A DNA stretch of 64,000 bases from Petrocella atlantisensis (GTDB taxonomy: Bacteria > Bacillota > Clostridia > Lachnospirales > Vallitaleaceae): assembly GCF_900538275.1 (NCBI RefSeq), contig NZ_LR130778.1, positions 2,228,001-2,292,000 of the forward strand. Direction: 5' to 3'. This document shows, one piece after another, positions 24,566 to 34,227 of this stretch. Made by a program: the position numbers and the translations under genes. Below the pieces are notes generated by a model. It saw nothing but the letters and a program-made list of their open reading frames with translations, had not been told where the DNA came from and made no database searches. Positions within the stretch are counted from its first letter, which is position 1. Each line of letters begins with the position of its first letter.

Positions 24566-26257
24566 TTACTCTACACTCTCCAATACACCAAGTACAGTCT
24601 TTTCTATCAACTCAATAATAGCAGCAGCACGTTCATCTGTATCACCTTTGGTATAAATATAGAGCTTAATTTTGGGCTCAGTACCGGAAGGTCGAACAGC
24701 ATACCAACTACCATCATCCAACATATACTTCAATACATTAGAACTTGGAATATCCATGTAACCACCTAAATAGTCGATGGCTTCAACGGTCTTAAAAGCC
24801 CCAATCTTTTGAGGATAATGGGCTCTATAATGGGTCATCATTCGACCAATACGGTTTTGTCCTTCTACACCGTCAAGCACCAACGAGATTTGCTTTTCTT
24901 TGTAATAACCATAAGTTTTATAGATTTCATCAAGAACGTTCAATAAGGTTTTACCTTTGGATTTGTAATAACCGGCGGCTTCACAAAGCAACATGGTAGC
25001 ACTAACACCATCTTTGTCGCGTACACTTGTGCCAACGGAATAACCAATGCTCTCTTCATAACCCAAAATGTACTGGTATCCTTCGTTAGCAAGCTCAGGA
25101 ATACGGCCACAAATGTTCTTAAAACCTGTTAAAGATTCAAATGTGGTGAAGCCATAATCAGCAGCGATAACCTTACCTAAATCCCCTGTGACGATGGACT
25201 TAACAATGGCTGGTTTGTTAGGTAGAATACCTTTTTCTTCCATGCTTTGTGCAATATATTGGACAAGAATGGCGCCGGTTTGGTTACCGTTAAAAGGTAC
25301 ATAGTTCCCAGCCTGATCAAGAACTTCAATAGCAAGGCGATCTGCATCAGGATCAGTTGCAATAAGAAGTTCAGCACCAAGTGATGAACCGAGTTTCTCG
25401 GCATATTCAAAAGCCCTAGGATCCTCTGGATTTGGATAATCAACGGTGGTGAAGTTAGGGTCCGGATGTTCCTGTTCAGGGACAATGGTGATTTGGGTGA
25501 ATCCTTTTTCACGAAGTACACGCATGACCGGAATGCTGCCGGCACCATTTAAAGGCGTGTAGACAATCTTGATGTCTTTTTCTACATCCTGATCACGCAG
25601 AGATAGAGATTTGACCATTTTGATGTAAGCATCGTCTTCCTTTTGCCCAAGCATAACCAATAAGCCTTGATTAAGGGCCTCTTCTTCTGTAATCATTTTG
25701 GCACCATTAAAGATTGGCACTTGGTTGATTTTTTCTGTCATCCCATTAGCGATATCATCCAGTACTTGTGCACCGTCTTCCCAATAGACCTTATAGCCAC
25801 TGTACTCTTTAGGATTATGGCTGGCGGTTACATTTATGCCGGAAACAGCGTCCAGTTCTCTAAGGGTATAAGAGAGCTCTGGTGTTGGTCTCAAACTTTC
25901 AAAAAGATAAGCCTTAATACCGTTAGCAGCAAATACCAATGCTGTTAGCTTGGCAAACTCCGGTGCAAAATGTCTGCAATCATAGGCGATTACGACGCCA
26001 CTGTCCATATATGCTTTGCCATAATCCAGGATATAATCGGCAATGCCTTGTGTGACCTTTGCTACGATATAAGTATTCATGCGATTGGTACCGGCGCCAA
26101 GTTTACCCCTTAGTCCTGCAGTTCCAAATTCAAGAGATTTATAAAATCGATCTTGAATTTGTGCGGGATCATCTTTGATACTTAATAATTCTTTTTTGGT
26201 GTTTTCATCCACATCATCACTGCTTAGCCATGATTCATATATGTTCATATAATTCAT
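24566..26257 (-). CDS. Phospho-sugar mutase (phosphoglucomutase/phosphomannomutase family)
   Basis: A 563-residue alpha-D-phosphohexomutase of the long PgcA-like type. The phosphoserine loop is TASHNPKEYSG near residue 145, the Mg2+ loop is ATDPDADR, the sugar-binding loop GYEESIGY, and the C-terminal phosphate site RPSGTEPKIKLY. It interconverts glucose-1-P and glucose-6-P, feeding glycogen, UDP-glucose or maltodextrin metabolism, which fits the GH13 enzyme elsewhere in the window. A GGGAGTG ribosome site lies before the ATG. Single gene, divergent from fprA. Confidence 0.94.
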   Translation of the reverse strand: MNYMNIYESWLSSDDVDENTKKELLSIKDDPAQIQDRFYKSLEFGTAGLRGKLGAGTNRMNTYIVAKVTQGIADYILDYGKAYMDSGVVIAYDCRHFAPEFAKLTALVFAANGIKAYLFESLRPTPELSYTLRELDAVSGINVTASHNPKEYSGYKVYWEDGAQVLDDIANGMTEKINQVPIFNGAKMITEEEALNQGLLVMLGQKEDDAYIKMVKSLSLRDQDVEKDIKIVYTPLNGAGSIPVMRVLREKGFTQITIVPEQEHPDPNFTTVDYPNPEDPRAFEYAEKLGSSLGAELLIATDPDADRLAIEVLDQAGNYVPFNGNQTGAILVQYIAQSMEEKGILPNKPAIVKSIVTGDLGKVIAADYGFTTFESLTGFKNICGRIPELANEGYQYILGYEESIGYSVGTSVRDKDGVSATMLLCEAAGYYKSKGKTLLNVLDEIYKTYGYYKEKQISLVLDGVEGQNRIGRMMTHYRAHYPQKIGAFKTVEAIDYLGGYMDIPSSNVLKYMLDDGSWYAVRPSGTEPKIKLYIYTKGDTDERAAAIIELIEKTVLGVLESVE

Positions 26258-26561
26258 TTTATCACTCCCTTTTCTATTCTAGATTTCATTTACTAGACTG
26301 ACTGGTTTGAGTATAACATTAATAGACATGAAAAGAAATATGTCATTATGTCATTATGTATCTGCCGGAAAGAAATAATTAAAGTAAGTACCAGATGAAA
26401 TTAAGGTTATTGGAATTTATTGATGATTTATAGAAGAAAATCATGTATAATTAACACTAACAATGTGCAAGTGGTTAAAACCAACGATAGACGCAGAGAA
26501 GCTTGGTTTTGACGTTTTAGCCATAATTATTTGTATAACTTAGAATGAAAGAGGTGTCATA
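26258..26561. other. 304-bp divergent intergenic region between the mutase and fprA
   Basis: Contains a tandem TGTCATTA pair (26341-26356), a TATAAT at 26446-26451 without a clear -35, and a leader with two competing stems: AAAACCAA (26477-26484) with TTGGTTTT (26503-26510), or GGTTAAAAC (26473-26481) with GTTTTAGCC (26514-26522, one mismatch). A second weak promoter TTGACG-19-TATAAC lies at 26509-26539. Otherwise nothing recognised. Confidence 0.45.
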
Positions 26562-27797
26562 ATGAACATAACAACAATAAGTGATGATATATTTAAACTA
26601 AGTGTTTCTTTAGAAAATGTGCTTTTTGAAGGTATTTGGGAGATTCCAAGAGGGGTTTCTGTCAATTCATACATTGTCAAAGGTGAGAAAATCGCGTTGG
26701 TGGATGGCGTCTGTGGATGGGATGGTGTTCCTGAACACCTTTTTGAGATGCTTGATCAGATGAATATGAAAATTGATGATGTGGATTACCTGATTATTAA
26801 CCATATGGAACCGGATCATTCCGGTTGGCTTGAAGATCTAAGAAGTATAAAAGCCAATCTAAACATAATCTGCACAAAACCTGCAGAGCAGTTACTTGAA
26901 GCATTCTATGGTCGTGTCGACAACATACGTGTGGTAAAAGACGGTGATACGCTGGACCTTGGTAATGGACGCATCTTAACATTTGCAACCGTACCTAACG
27001 TTCATTGGCCAGATGCTATGGTAACCTATGACACAATGACAAAAACATTATTTTCTTGTGATGTTTTCGGAACCTATGGTTATATTGAAGGAAAGCATTT
27101 TGATGAAGATTTAACAGAAGAGGAATTGGTCATATTTGAAGAGGAGGGTGTTAGATACTACTCCAATATTGTAGCGACTTTTTCAGATTTCACCAAGAAA
27201 GCATTAGATAAATTAAAAGACATAGAGATTAAAGTAGTTGCTCCAGGGCATGGCTTGGTATGGCGTAAGAACCCTAGTAAAATCATAGATGATTATAAGC
27301 GATATGCCGCTTATCAAAAAGATCCAGATTTACATGAAGTAACCGTATTATATGGTTCCATGTATGGTATGACTGAAAAAGCAGTGCAGCATATTATTGA
27401 AAGTCTTAAAAACTATGATGTAAAAGTGAATGTTCATAGAGTACCTGAAACTTCATGGGGGACTATTTTGGCTTCCGTATGGAATTCACCTGTAGTAATC
27501 TTAGCAATGCCAACATACGAGTACAAGATGTTTCCACCTATGGCGGCTATTCTTGAAGAGCTTGGCAATAAAAAAGTTCATAACCGAAAAGCGCTTCGAA
27601 TTGGTTCCTACGGCTGGTCCGGCGGTGCACAAAAAGAGTTGGATGAGATTATGAAGCATAAAGGGATGAAGTGGACATTTGTAGAGCCTGTTGAATTTAA
27701 AGGTGCTGCAGCCCAGTCAGACTATCAAAAAATGGATGAAGGTATAATAGAGTTGATGGAAATGATAGGTGTATCAGATACAGCCGTAACAGTTTAA
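26562..27797 (+). CDS. fprA: FprA-type flavodiiron protein
   Basis: A 411-residue A-type flavoprotein. The N-terminal beta-lactamase-like domain carries the diiron ligands in NHMEPDHSGW, then VHWPD, FSCDVFG and APGHGLVW; the C-terminal flavodoxin domain starts at VTVLYGSMYGMTEKAV and binds FMN. It reduces O2 to water and/or NO to N2O, protecting anaerobes, with electrons from rubredoxin or similar. No fused rubredoxin domain is present. A GAAAGAGG ribosome site precedes the ATG. Confidence 0.95.
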   Translation: MNITTISDDIFKLSVSLENVLFEGIWEIPRGVSVNSYIVKGEKIALVDGVCGWDGVPEHLFEMLDQMNMKIDDVDYLIINHMEPDHSGWLEDLRSIKANLNIICTKPAEQLLEAFYGRVDNIRVVKDGDTLDLGNGRILTFATVPNVHWPDAMVTYDTMTKTLFSCDVFGTYGYIEGKHFDEDLTEEELVIFEEEGVRYYSNIVATFSDFTKKALDKLKDIEIKVVAPGHGLVWRKNPSKIIDDYKRYAAYQKDPDLHEVTVLYGSMYGMTEKAVQHIIESLKNYDVKVNVHRVPETSWGTILASVWNSPVVILAMPTYEYKMFPPMAAILEELGNKKVHNRKALRIGSYGWSGGAQKELDEIMKHKGMKWTFVEPVEFKGAAAQSDYQKMDEGIIELMEMIGVSDTAVTV

Positions 27798-27820
27798 AAG
27801 AATATATTCAATAGAATTGA

Positions 27821-29275
27821 GTGAATAAGGCTATGATTGAGGTCATTAATAACCTTAAAAAAAAGGAAATCATCTATCAAAAATCTGTAGACTTACTCAA
27901 ACAGTATATTGAAAAAAAATACCCTGATTCAACAAGTGCTTATAGAGTCAGGGTTTTTGCCGATGCTGTTCATAAGATTATTAATGATCACATACGGGAA
28001 TTTAGAAGAGGTGACCAGAAACGTATAAAAGAAGCTTTATTTTCAGAAGTTTCAGAAAAAGCAGTATTTTCAATCTGTGCCTATGATATTATGAAAACAT
28101 GTGTTGGCCTAGATATAGACGAAGATACTTTTATAGAGCACTTGACCAGCTGGATCAACCACCAACAACCAGTACCGGTTAATCAAGATACCCTACTTCA
28201 AATAACACAAGTCATTAAAGAAGAACTTCTTCTGGAGATTAATACTGAAGAAGTGGACGAAGAAAGCCACGCATTATTAGAACAGTTAGAAGCGGCTTTT
28301 ACAGCGAATGCAACACATTTGGATTCGGATTATCTGTTGCTTGATCCCAAATCATTAGATGAAAGATTTTTTGATATCAATTATAAGGATTTAAACAGTC
28401 AGACGACAGATAGATCAGCATCCTTTGAAGTTAAAGATATAACCATGACGGAAGAGAATCTTCAAGTAGATGAGTCTACTTTAGAAAAAGAAGTCAAGGA
28501 TCCTCGACCAATTATTGTAGTAGAACGTGAGAGAACAATTGAACCTTTGATTCTTAGATCCGTCCAAAATGAGTTGGAAGAAGAACAGACATGGATTATG
28601 AGGCTGAAAAGCTATATAAATTTTGGTAGCTATAGGCGGGATCTTAAACAATTTGTTATTGTTATTGTGGGTGCTCTTGTATTGCTTGTGGTGGCTCTTG
28701 CCTTGATTGGTAAGTTATCAAGGACAGAAGACAACATAATGGTTCAAAACGATTTGTATATGACATGGCCGGTTGTTAATACAGAACAAATGGAAGAAAT
28801 AGCACATCCGGAATCGGAAGATATTTTTATTGATGCCAGTCATTTAGATACAAGTATTCAGTATAAAGAAATTGACAAGACAGCGCTTAAAGCATGGCTT
28901 GAAGCGCGCAATGCTAAGATTAGCGAAGATATTTATTTGGAAAACCTTATTGATGTTTCTAAGTTATATGGTGTTAATCCTCTGTTGTTGGTTGCCATCA
29001 CAGGGCAGGAGCAGAACTTTGTGCAAAAAGACCATGATTTTGCGGAGCTTATGATAAATAATCCATATAATATCTACAGAAGTTGGCAGCTTTACAACAC
29101 AGATTTTGACGAGGCTACACGTATTGCATCAAGAACCATATTAACATTAAGTGAGGATCGCCCACTTGGTGAAGATCCTGTTAAGTGGATTAACCGAAAG
29201 TATGCAGAAGATAGCAACTGGCATCTGGGTGTCAATGCTTTTCTAAATGAATTAGAAGCTGTAGCCGGTCAATAA
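27821..29275 (+). CDS. Single-span membrane protein with lysozyme-like extracellular domain, function unknown
   Basis: 484 residues with type II topology. About 280 cytoplasmic residues (helical and acidic, with a Glu-rich middle) are followed by one transmembrane segment, FVIVIVGALVLLVVALALIG. An extracytoplasmic domain of about 170 residues follows, whose last part (DVSKLYGVNPLLLVAITGQE, then NNPYNIYRSWQLY and ILTLSEDRPLG) resembles the glucosaminidase/soluble lytic transglycosylase fold with a candidate catalytic Glu in TGQEQNF. The large cytoplasmic half is unlike normal autolysins. GTG at 27821 was kept; ATG at 27833 is possible. It starts 23 bp after fprA. Confidence 0.72.
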   Translation: MNKAMIEVINNLKKKEIIYQKSVDLLKQYIEKKYPDSTSAYRVRVFADAVHKIINDHIREFRRGDQKRIKEALFSEVSEKAVFSICAYDIMKTCVGLDIDEDTFIEHLTSWINHQQPVPVNQDTLLQITQVIKEELLLEINTEEVDEESHALLEQLEAAFTANATHLDSDYLLLDPKSLDERFFDINYKDLNSQTTDRSASFEVKDITMTEENLQVDESTLEKEVKDPRPIIVVERERTIEPLILRSVQNELEEEQTWIMRLKSYINFGSYRRDLKQFVIVIVGALVLLVVALALIGKLSRTEDNIMVQNDLYMTWPVVNTEQMEEIAHPESEDIFIDASHLDTSIQYKEIDKTALKAWLEARNAKISEDIYLENLIDVSKLYGVNPLLLVAITGQEQNFVQKDHDFAELMINNPYNIYRSWQLYNTDFDEATRIASRTILTLSEDRPLGEDPVKWINRKYAEDSNWHLGVNAFLNELEAVAGQ

Positions 29276-29318
29276 GGCCTACGGATATAAAAATAATTGT
29301 CTTGTATAGGAGATGGAT

Positions 29319-29960
29319 ATGATTAAGTTTGAATTGATTAAGGGAGAGTTATTAGAACAAGATGTCGATGTTATTTTGAACCTGACAAACCAGAACTTGG
29401 ATTATAAGGGCGGTCTTAATGATTTTATTTCTAGTTATGCAGGTGAAAGTTTAGGTAAAGAATGTAGCGAATTGGGCGGCTGTTCAACCGGTAAGGCCAA
29501 GTTGACCATGTCTTATGATCTTGAAGCTAAAGGGATTGGGTGGATTATTCATGCAGTCGGTCCAAGGTATGCAGGTGGTATGTATTTTGAAGATGATCTT
29601 CTGGCAGACAGTTATGAAGCAGCTCTACAGCTAACGGTCAATTACAAAAAACATTATATGAAACAATGTCTGGATGTGTTGGATAAATATATTGGTCATT
29701 TAGACGGTTCTGCAAAAATTGCTTATACACAGGATACAAAATCTGAACTAATGGATTATTTCGAGCATCATCCAATAAAATCAATAGCACTTCAATCCAT
29801 CAGTACTGGCGTGTATGGTTATCCGATTGATGAGGCCGCTAAAATTGCGACTAGGACCATAAAAGCATTTTGTAATGAACATGAGCACCTTGAAAAGGTT
29901 CTTATGGTTTGCCAAGATAAAATTACATATGAAGCCTATAAGAAATATATGAATAAGTAG
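29319..29960 (+). CDS. Macro domain protein (divergent)
   Basis: A 213-residue protein whose whole length is a macro-type ADP-ribose-binding fold with an insertion. The usual VDVIVNAAN motif reads VDVILNLTNQNL, followed by KGGLNDFI in place of the GGGV loop; WIIHAVGPRY and SIALQSISTGVYGYP match the phosphate-binding and ribose loops. About 40 extra residues lie between them (HYMKQCLDVLDKYIGHLDGS). Possible roles are ADP-ribosyl hydrolysis or signalling nucleotide binding. An AGGAG site favours the ATG at 29319 over 29313. Confidence 0.82.
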   Translation: MIKFELIKGELLEQDVDVILNLTNQNLDYKGGLNDFISSYAGESLGKECSELGGCSTGKAKLTMSYDLEAKGIGWIIHAVGPRYAGGMYFEDDLLADSYEAALQLTVNYKKHYMKQCLDVLDKYIGHLDGSAKIAYTQDTKSELMDYFEHHPIKSIALQSISTGVYGYPIDEAAKIATRTIKAFCNEHEHLEKVLMVCQDKITYEAYKKYMNK

Positions 29961-29994
29961 GCCATCAACCAACACATAAAGGAGATGGGTCATT

Positions 29995-30567
29995 ATGCGA
30001 CAAAGTATATCAATGGATAAGACTTGGTTAGTTGTTATAGTATTATTTTTCATATTTCCACCCCTTGGATTTATTGCAATCATTGGCAAGGTTATTTTCA
30101 TGATTCTACAATCTCAAAATAATAAAGACAGTGGCTATTCTAAAGATGCCAGAGAAGTAAGAAAATTTGAACCAAAACCTCGGATAGACGATGTCAAGAT
30201 ACCAACAAAAACGCCTTATGCCGATGAGGTTGGAAATGTTATAGATGTAAAGGTGAATGAACCAACAGCTTTTGAGATGGAACAAAAGCATGAAGTATCA
30301 AATACAAACTTTGATAAACCAATAAATGAACATCAACCCAGTGATACACCGGATTTAAATATTGAAAAGGTACATATTGATACCATCGTGTCGGTTGAGG
30401 ACCTTGAGAAAAAGCTTCACGTGGATCAGTCCGATACTGAATCTGCTCAACCAATAAAAGTGGTTGTATGTACCATGTGTGGTACGAAGAACCCTATTTA
30501 TAAAATCGATGTGTTTGAAACACCAAGTTGCAAAAAATGTGGTATGCTGCTTCTAGATCGCTCTTAA
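29995..30567 (+). CDS. Membrane-anchored protein with C-terminal zinc ribbon, function unknown
   Basis: 190 residues. One N-terminal transmembrane segment (WLVVIVLFFIFPPLGFIAII), about 110 residues of low-complexity polar linker, then a zinc ribbon with CTMCGTKNP and CKKCGMLL (C-x2-C, 18-residue spacing, C-x2-C). It follows the macro gene after 34 bp with an AAAGGAG site. No named family recognised; the zinc ribbon suggests a protein- or nucleic acid-binding role at the inner face of the membrane. Confidence 0.7.
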   Translation: MRQSISMDKTWLVVIVLFFIFPPLGFIAIIGKVIFMILQSQNNKDSGYSKDAREVRKFEPKPRIDDVKIPTKTPYADEVGNVIDVKVNEPTAFEMEQKHEVSNTNFDKPINEHQPSDTPDLNIEKVHIDTIVSVEDLEKKLHVDQSDTESAQPIKVVVCTMCGTKNPIYKIDVFETPSCKKCGMLLLDRS

Positions 30568-30579
30568 GAATTTAAGGAT

Positions 30580-30652
30580 GTTTTGATACATAAACGACAT
30601 ATGGGGTTTATTATAGAACGTTTATACGTTATAATGGTTAAAGTATCAAAAC
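30580..30652. repeat. Third locus carrying the repeat-family core, with inverted arms
   Basis: GTTTTGATAC (30580-30589) is the exact reverse complement of GTATCAAAAC (30643-30652). The second arm lies in GTTAAAGTATCAAAAC (30637-30652), which differs by one base from the core of the 6.0- and 18.5-kb repeats. Inside is a palindrome AACGT-TTAT-ACGTT (30617-30630) that abuts a TATAAT (30630-30635), a possible promoter/operator for the lipoprotein gene. Confidence 0.6.
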
Positions 30653-30709
30653 TATGTAAACGAACTTTGAAATATAATAAAGCGACTACTTTTATTTGGA
30701 GACAAACAT

Positions 30710-31144
30710 ATGAATATCACAGATAAGCGTAATATAGTAAAAAGTTTCGTATTAATAATGGTTTTTTTATTCTTATCAGGTTGTAGACCCATTGAGGGGT
30801 TAGAGCCTAATGATGGATTATCCGAACCTAAAGATGGTCCGGTCGTGATTGAGGAAGCACCTGTTGAAGAACCCGAGATGATTCCCGAACCTGAAAAAAC
30901 CGATATTTTACATGTTCAGATTATTGCAGATGTTCTAAATGTACGCGAATCAGCTTCAATTAATAGCACCATCGTTGATAAGGTTCAGGAGAATGCTATA
31001 TTTGAGGTCCTTGAAGAAGCGATGGATGATGAAGATCAGATTTGGTACAAGATAAAAACTGAAAAAGATGTATTGGGTTGGATTTTCGGTGCATATTGTG
31101 TTTCTGTTGAGGAAGAAGATCTACCGGTTACAACCGATGAGTGA
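30710..31144 (+). CDS. SH3-domain lipoprotein
   Basis: 144 residues. The signal peptide ends in the lipobox LSGC (Cys near residue 25), then an acidic proline-rich spacer (about residues 28-62), then a bacterial SH3 domain (ADVLNVRESASINSTIVDKV, later WYKIKTEKDVLGWIFGAYC). SH3b domains of this kind bind the cell wall. It probably sits on the outer face of the membrane. An in-frame TTTGGAGA ribosome site precedes the ATG. Confidence 0.85.
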   Translation: MNITDKRNIVKSFVLIMVFLFLSGCRPIEGLEPNDGLSEPKDGPVVIEEAPVEEPEMIPEPEKTDILHVQIIADVLNVRESASINSTIVDKVQENAIFEVLEEAMDDEDQIWYKIKTEKDVLGWIFGAYCVSVEEEDLPVTTDE

Positions 31145-31172
31145 TGGATGAGAAGAGAGAGGTCCTACGTAG

Positions 31173-31943
31173 ATGGATGAAAAAGATAAAAAGATTGCAG
31201 TCTTGATTGATGCAGATAATGTTTCTGAAAAATATATAAAATACATTATGGATGAGATATCCAACCATGGAACACCAACTTATAAGAGGATATATGGAGA
31301 TTTTACGAAGCCTAATTTGGCTTCTTGGAAGAATGTTCTACTGAATTATTCGATTTCTCCCATTCAACAATACAGCTATACCACCGGAAAGAATGCAACA
31401 GATGCGGCATTGATTATTGATGCCATGGATATTTTATATTCAAGCCATGTGGATGGGTTTTGTATCGTATCCAGTGATAGTGACTTTACAAGATTAGCAG
31501 CCAGGTTAAGAGAAGCCGGTATGTATGTGGTCGGTATGGGCGAGAAGAAAACACCAACCCCTTTTATTTCTGCATGTGAGATTTTCAAGTATCTTGAAGT
31601 ACTGGCAGCACCATCAAGGGGCGAAGTAAAGTCAGATAAGACACCAGCGAAAGAAGAAACAAGAAAAGAAGGTATCACCAGTAAGCAAGCATTGATTCAG
31701 TCTATAAAGACGATCATTACAGAGGCTTCTGATGAAGAAGGTTGGGTTAATCTAGGAGAGGTCGGTACAAGACTGAATAAAAGATACCCGGATTTTGATA
31801 CAAGAAACTATGGTCATTCAAAGTTATCACCATTGATTCTAAGCCTTGAGCAGTTTGATGTGCTAAAACGTAAGAATCCCAATAGCTTATATGGCATAAA
31901 CTATTATATTAAGAATAAAGAAGAAAATCCAAAGAAAAGGTAG
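31173..31943 (+). CDS. NYN domain protein with C-terminal OST-HTH/LOTUS domain (LabA/DUF88 family)
   Basis: 256 residues. Residues 6-140 form a PIN-like NYN nuclease domain with conserved acidic residues in VLIDADNVS, TDAALIIDAMD and IVSSDSDFTRLAARLREAG. After a charged linker, residues 170-250 (WVNLGEVGTRLNKRYPDFDT, then FDVLKRKNPNSLYGINY) look like an OST-HTH/LOTUS domain, which binds RNA. The combination suggests RNA cleavage or RNA binding. Substrate unknown. The arrangement NYN+LOTUS is known in many bacteria. Confidence 0.88.
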   Translation: MDEKDKKIAVLIDADNVSEKYIKYIMDEISNHGTPTYKRIYGDFTKPNLASWKNVLLNYSISPIQQYSYTTGKNATDAALIIDAMDILYSSHVDGFCIVSSDSDFTRLAARLREAGMYVVGMGEKKTPTPFISACEIFKYLEVLAAPSRGEVKSDKTPAKEETRKEGITSKQALIQSIKTIITEASDEEGWVNLGEVGTRLNKRYPDFDTRNYGHSKLSPLILSLEQFDVLKRKNPNSLYGINYYIKNKEENPKKR

Positions 31944-32058
31944 GTGTTTACACGCATATTGAATTAGATGCAACCATATCATAAAGTGAGTCAGTTCATA
32001 CATACAACATGAGTAATTGGAAGCAACAACTAAATTAAAAAGGATTAAAGGTGCGCAT

Positions 32059-34185
32059 ATGAAAACGGAGAAAAAAATGTTCACGAAGCAAGTCAAGGCG
32101 ACTGCTGTCAATCAAGAAATAAGGATGAACGAAAGTATGTCCATTAAGTTTAAACTTACGTTGTCCCACGTTCTAATTTCTATCATTCCCATAGCCATTG
32201 TGGCAGTATTATTATTTACCAATGGGAAGGATTCCATATTGGAAGAAGTGCAAAAAGCAAATCTTGCATTAGCAGATCAAGTTACAGAGCAAGCCAATCT
32301 GAAACTGGATGCCATTGACTCAGATTCTAACCTTTTTTTATTTAATGTTAAAATCGGCCAATTGGTTAGTCGCTCACCAGAGGATTATGATAATACATTT
32401 ACCTTCATTCAGGATAGAAGAGATAATATAAGGACACTCTACGTATCTCTAAATGTTTCCAAACCAGAGCTTAAAACAGTTGCGTTTATTAAAGAAAATG
32501 AAATTATTGATTATTCTAATATTGATTTTATAAATGACCCTTCGTTTATAGAAAATTTTATGGCCAGTGATGAGAGAACCCAAATATTAGAGTCAGGTTC
32601 ACAGCCTTATTGGTCCTATGGTAAGTATGATACTTCAGACCTTTTTTTATATAAAACCGTAGCGAATGTATACGATATGACAAAGCCATCTGTAATGATG
32701 TTAGTCGTAGACCCATCTTATCTAACCAAAATATTAGACCCTGAGAAGTTAGGAGAAGGGGCTAAGATGTCAATCGTTGATATGAATGGCCAAGTGGTGG
32801 TTTCCTCAGATGAAACGTTAGAAGTGGGTAGTATGATTGGGATATCACAAGAGCTTATGGGCAATGCTATGCAAAGTATTGAGCAAAGTGAAGAAGAAGT
32901 ACCTCATGCGAACGGATCCTTTGTTACGAGTAACCAAGTAAGTTCAGAAACCATGGTTGTATTTAAAGAATTAAAAAATGGATGGATGTATGTAGCAGAA
33001 ATACCGACAGCAACCATTTATGGCGGTATCAACAATATGAAAACACAAGCAACAATTATCGTTTTGTTCTGTTTTGTTTTAGCCGTTGTTATAGGTCTGT
33101 TGTTGGCGTTTAATATTGCAAAGCCAATTGACTATATTCGTAGAAAAATGAAAGCAGTGGAACAAGGTGATTTGACGGTTCGTAGTGCAATCAAAGGTAA
33201 ATATGAAATAGGCCAACTCTCAAATAGCTTTAATGCCATGACAGAAACCATGGCACAGATTATAAAAGAAACAGGTGAGATCACCAGTGAAGTTGCCATA
33301 GATTCTGAAGAGTTAAAAAGCATTGCGTCTCATTCAGCTTTGGCTTCTAAGGAAGTCATCGAAGCTGTAGAGTCACTTTCAGAAGGGGCAACTGAACAAG
33401 CCCATGATTCAGAAAGAGCGGTAGAGGTTATCAAGGAATTGGTAACAGAGATGAATAAAACAGAAGAAAGCTTCAATGAAGTGGTTAGGGTGACTACAAG
33501 AACCAAAAAAACCAGCGTAGAGGCTTCCTCCACCATTGACGATTTGAATGCAACGACTACCGAGACCATTGTATTGTTTAACGATATTAAACGTGATATG
33601 AGTCAACTGACCATGCAGTTTAAAGAAATCTTGGGCATCATCGATATGATTAATGCAATCAGTTCTCAAACCAACTTATTAGCCCTCAATGCAGCTATTG
33701 AAGCGGCTCGAGCAGGTGATGCCGGTAAAGGATTTGCTGTAGTAGCCGATGAGGTCAGAAAACTTGCAAATCAATCCAGTGAAGCGGCTAAAAGTATTAG
33801 TGCCATTGTTACAAATATAAATACAGCAACACAAAAAACAAGCAATATGATTGAAAGTGGAGAAGCGATCTATCAAAGACAAGAAGAAGCAGCTAAGAAC
33901 ACAGGAACCACATTTGCAGAGATTGTGAAAGACATGGATAGCATCATACATGAAGTGGATAATGTGTATATCTTATTGTTTGGCTTAGAAGAAATTGAAC
34001 AAAAAGCAACAGATTCAATAAACAGTATCGCAGCTGTTGCCCAACAATCAGCCGCTGCCATCGAAGAAGTTCTTGGTACCGGTGAAGAACAAACGGCTTC
34101 AGCAGAGCATCTGTCTGAAATGGCGTATAAATTGTCACAGGTCATAGAAAAAATGGATAACAACATTAAGAATTTTCAAGTATGA
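32059..34185 (+). CDS. Methyl-accepting chemotaxis protein
   Basis: 708 residues. The first transmembrane helix ([20 protein letters not shown]) begins near residue 40. A large extracytoplasmic sensor of about 270 residues (dCache-like) follows, then a second transmembrane helix ([20 protein letters not shown]), a HAMP domain ([20 protein letters not shown]) and the cytoplasmic signalling hairpin with the tip [36 protein letters not shown] and DEVRKLA. It senses an unknown ligand and signals to CheA. The ATG at 32059 has AAAGGTG; the frame opens 14 residues earlier. Confidence 0.95.
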   Translation: MKTEKKMFTKQVKATAVNQEIRMNESMSIKFKLTLSHVLISIIPIAIVAVLLFTNGKDSILEEVQKANLALADQVTEQANLKLDAIDSDSNLFLFNVKIGQLVSRSPEDYDNTFTFIQDRRDNIRTLYVSLNVSKPELKTVAFIKENEIIDYSNIDFINDPSFIENFMASDERTQILESGSQPYWSYGKYDTSDLFLYKTVANVYDMTKPSVMMLVVDPSYLTKILDPEKLGEGAKMSIVDMNGQVVVSSDETLEVGSMIGISQELMGNAMQSIEQSEEEVPHANGSFVTSNQVSSETMVVFKELKNGWMYVAEIPTATIYGGINNMKTQATIIVLFCFVLAVVIGLLLAFNIAKPIDYIRRKMKAVEQGDLTVRSAIKGKYEIGQLSNSFNAMTETMAQIIKETGEITSEVAIDSEELKSIASHSALASKEVIEAVESLSEGATEQAHDSERAVEVIKELVTEMNKTEESFNEVVRVTTRTKKTSVEASSTIDDLNATTTETIVLFNDIKRDMSQLTMQFKEILGIIDMINAISSQTNLLALNAAIEAARAGDAGKGFAVVADEVRKLANQSSEAAKSISAIVTNINTATQKTSNMIESGEAIYQRQEEAAKNTGTTFAEIVKDMDSIIHEVDNVYILLFGLEEIEQKATDSINSIAAVAQQSAAAIEEVLGTGEEQTASAEHLSEMAYKLSQVIEKMDNNIKNFQV

Positions 34186-34227
34186 CCCATATAAGTATGA
34201 TTAAATCTAGGATCCTGAAAGGACACC

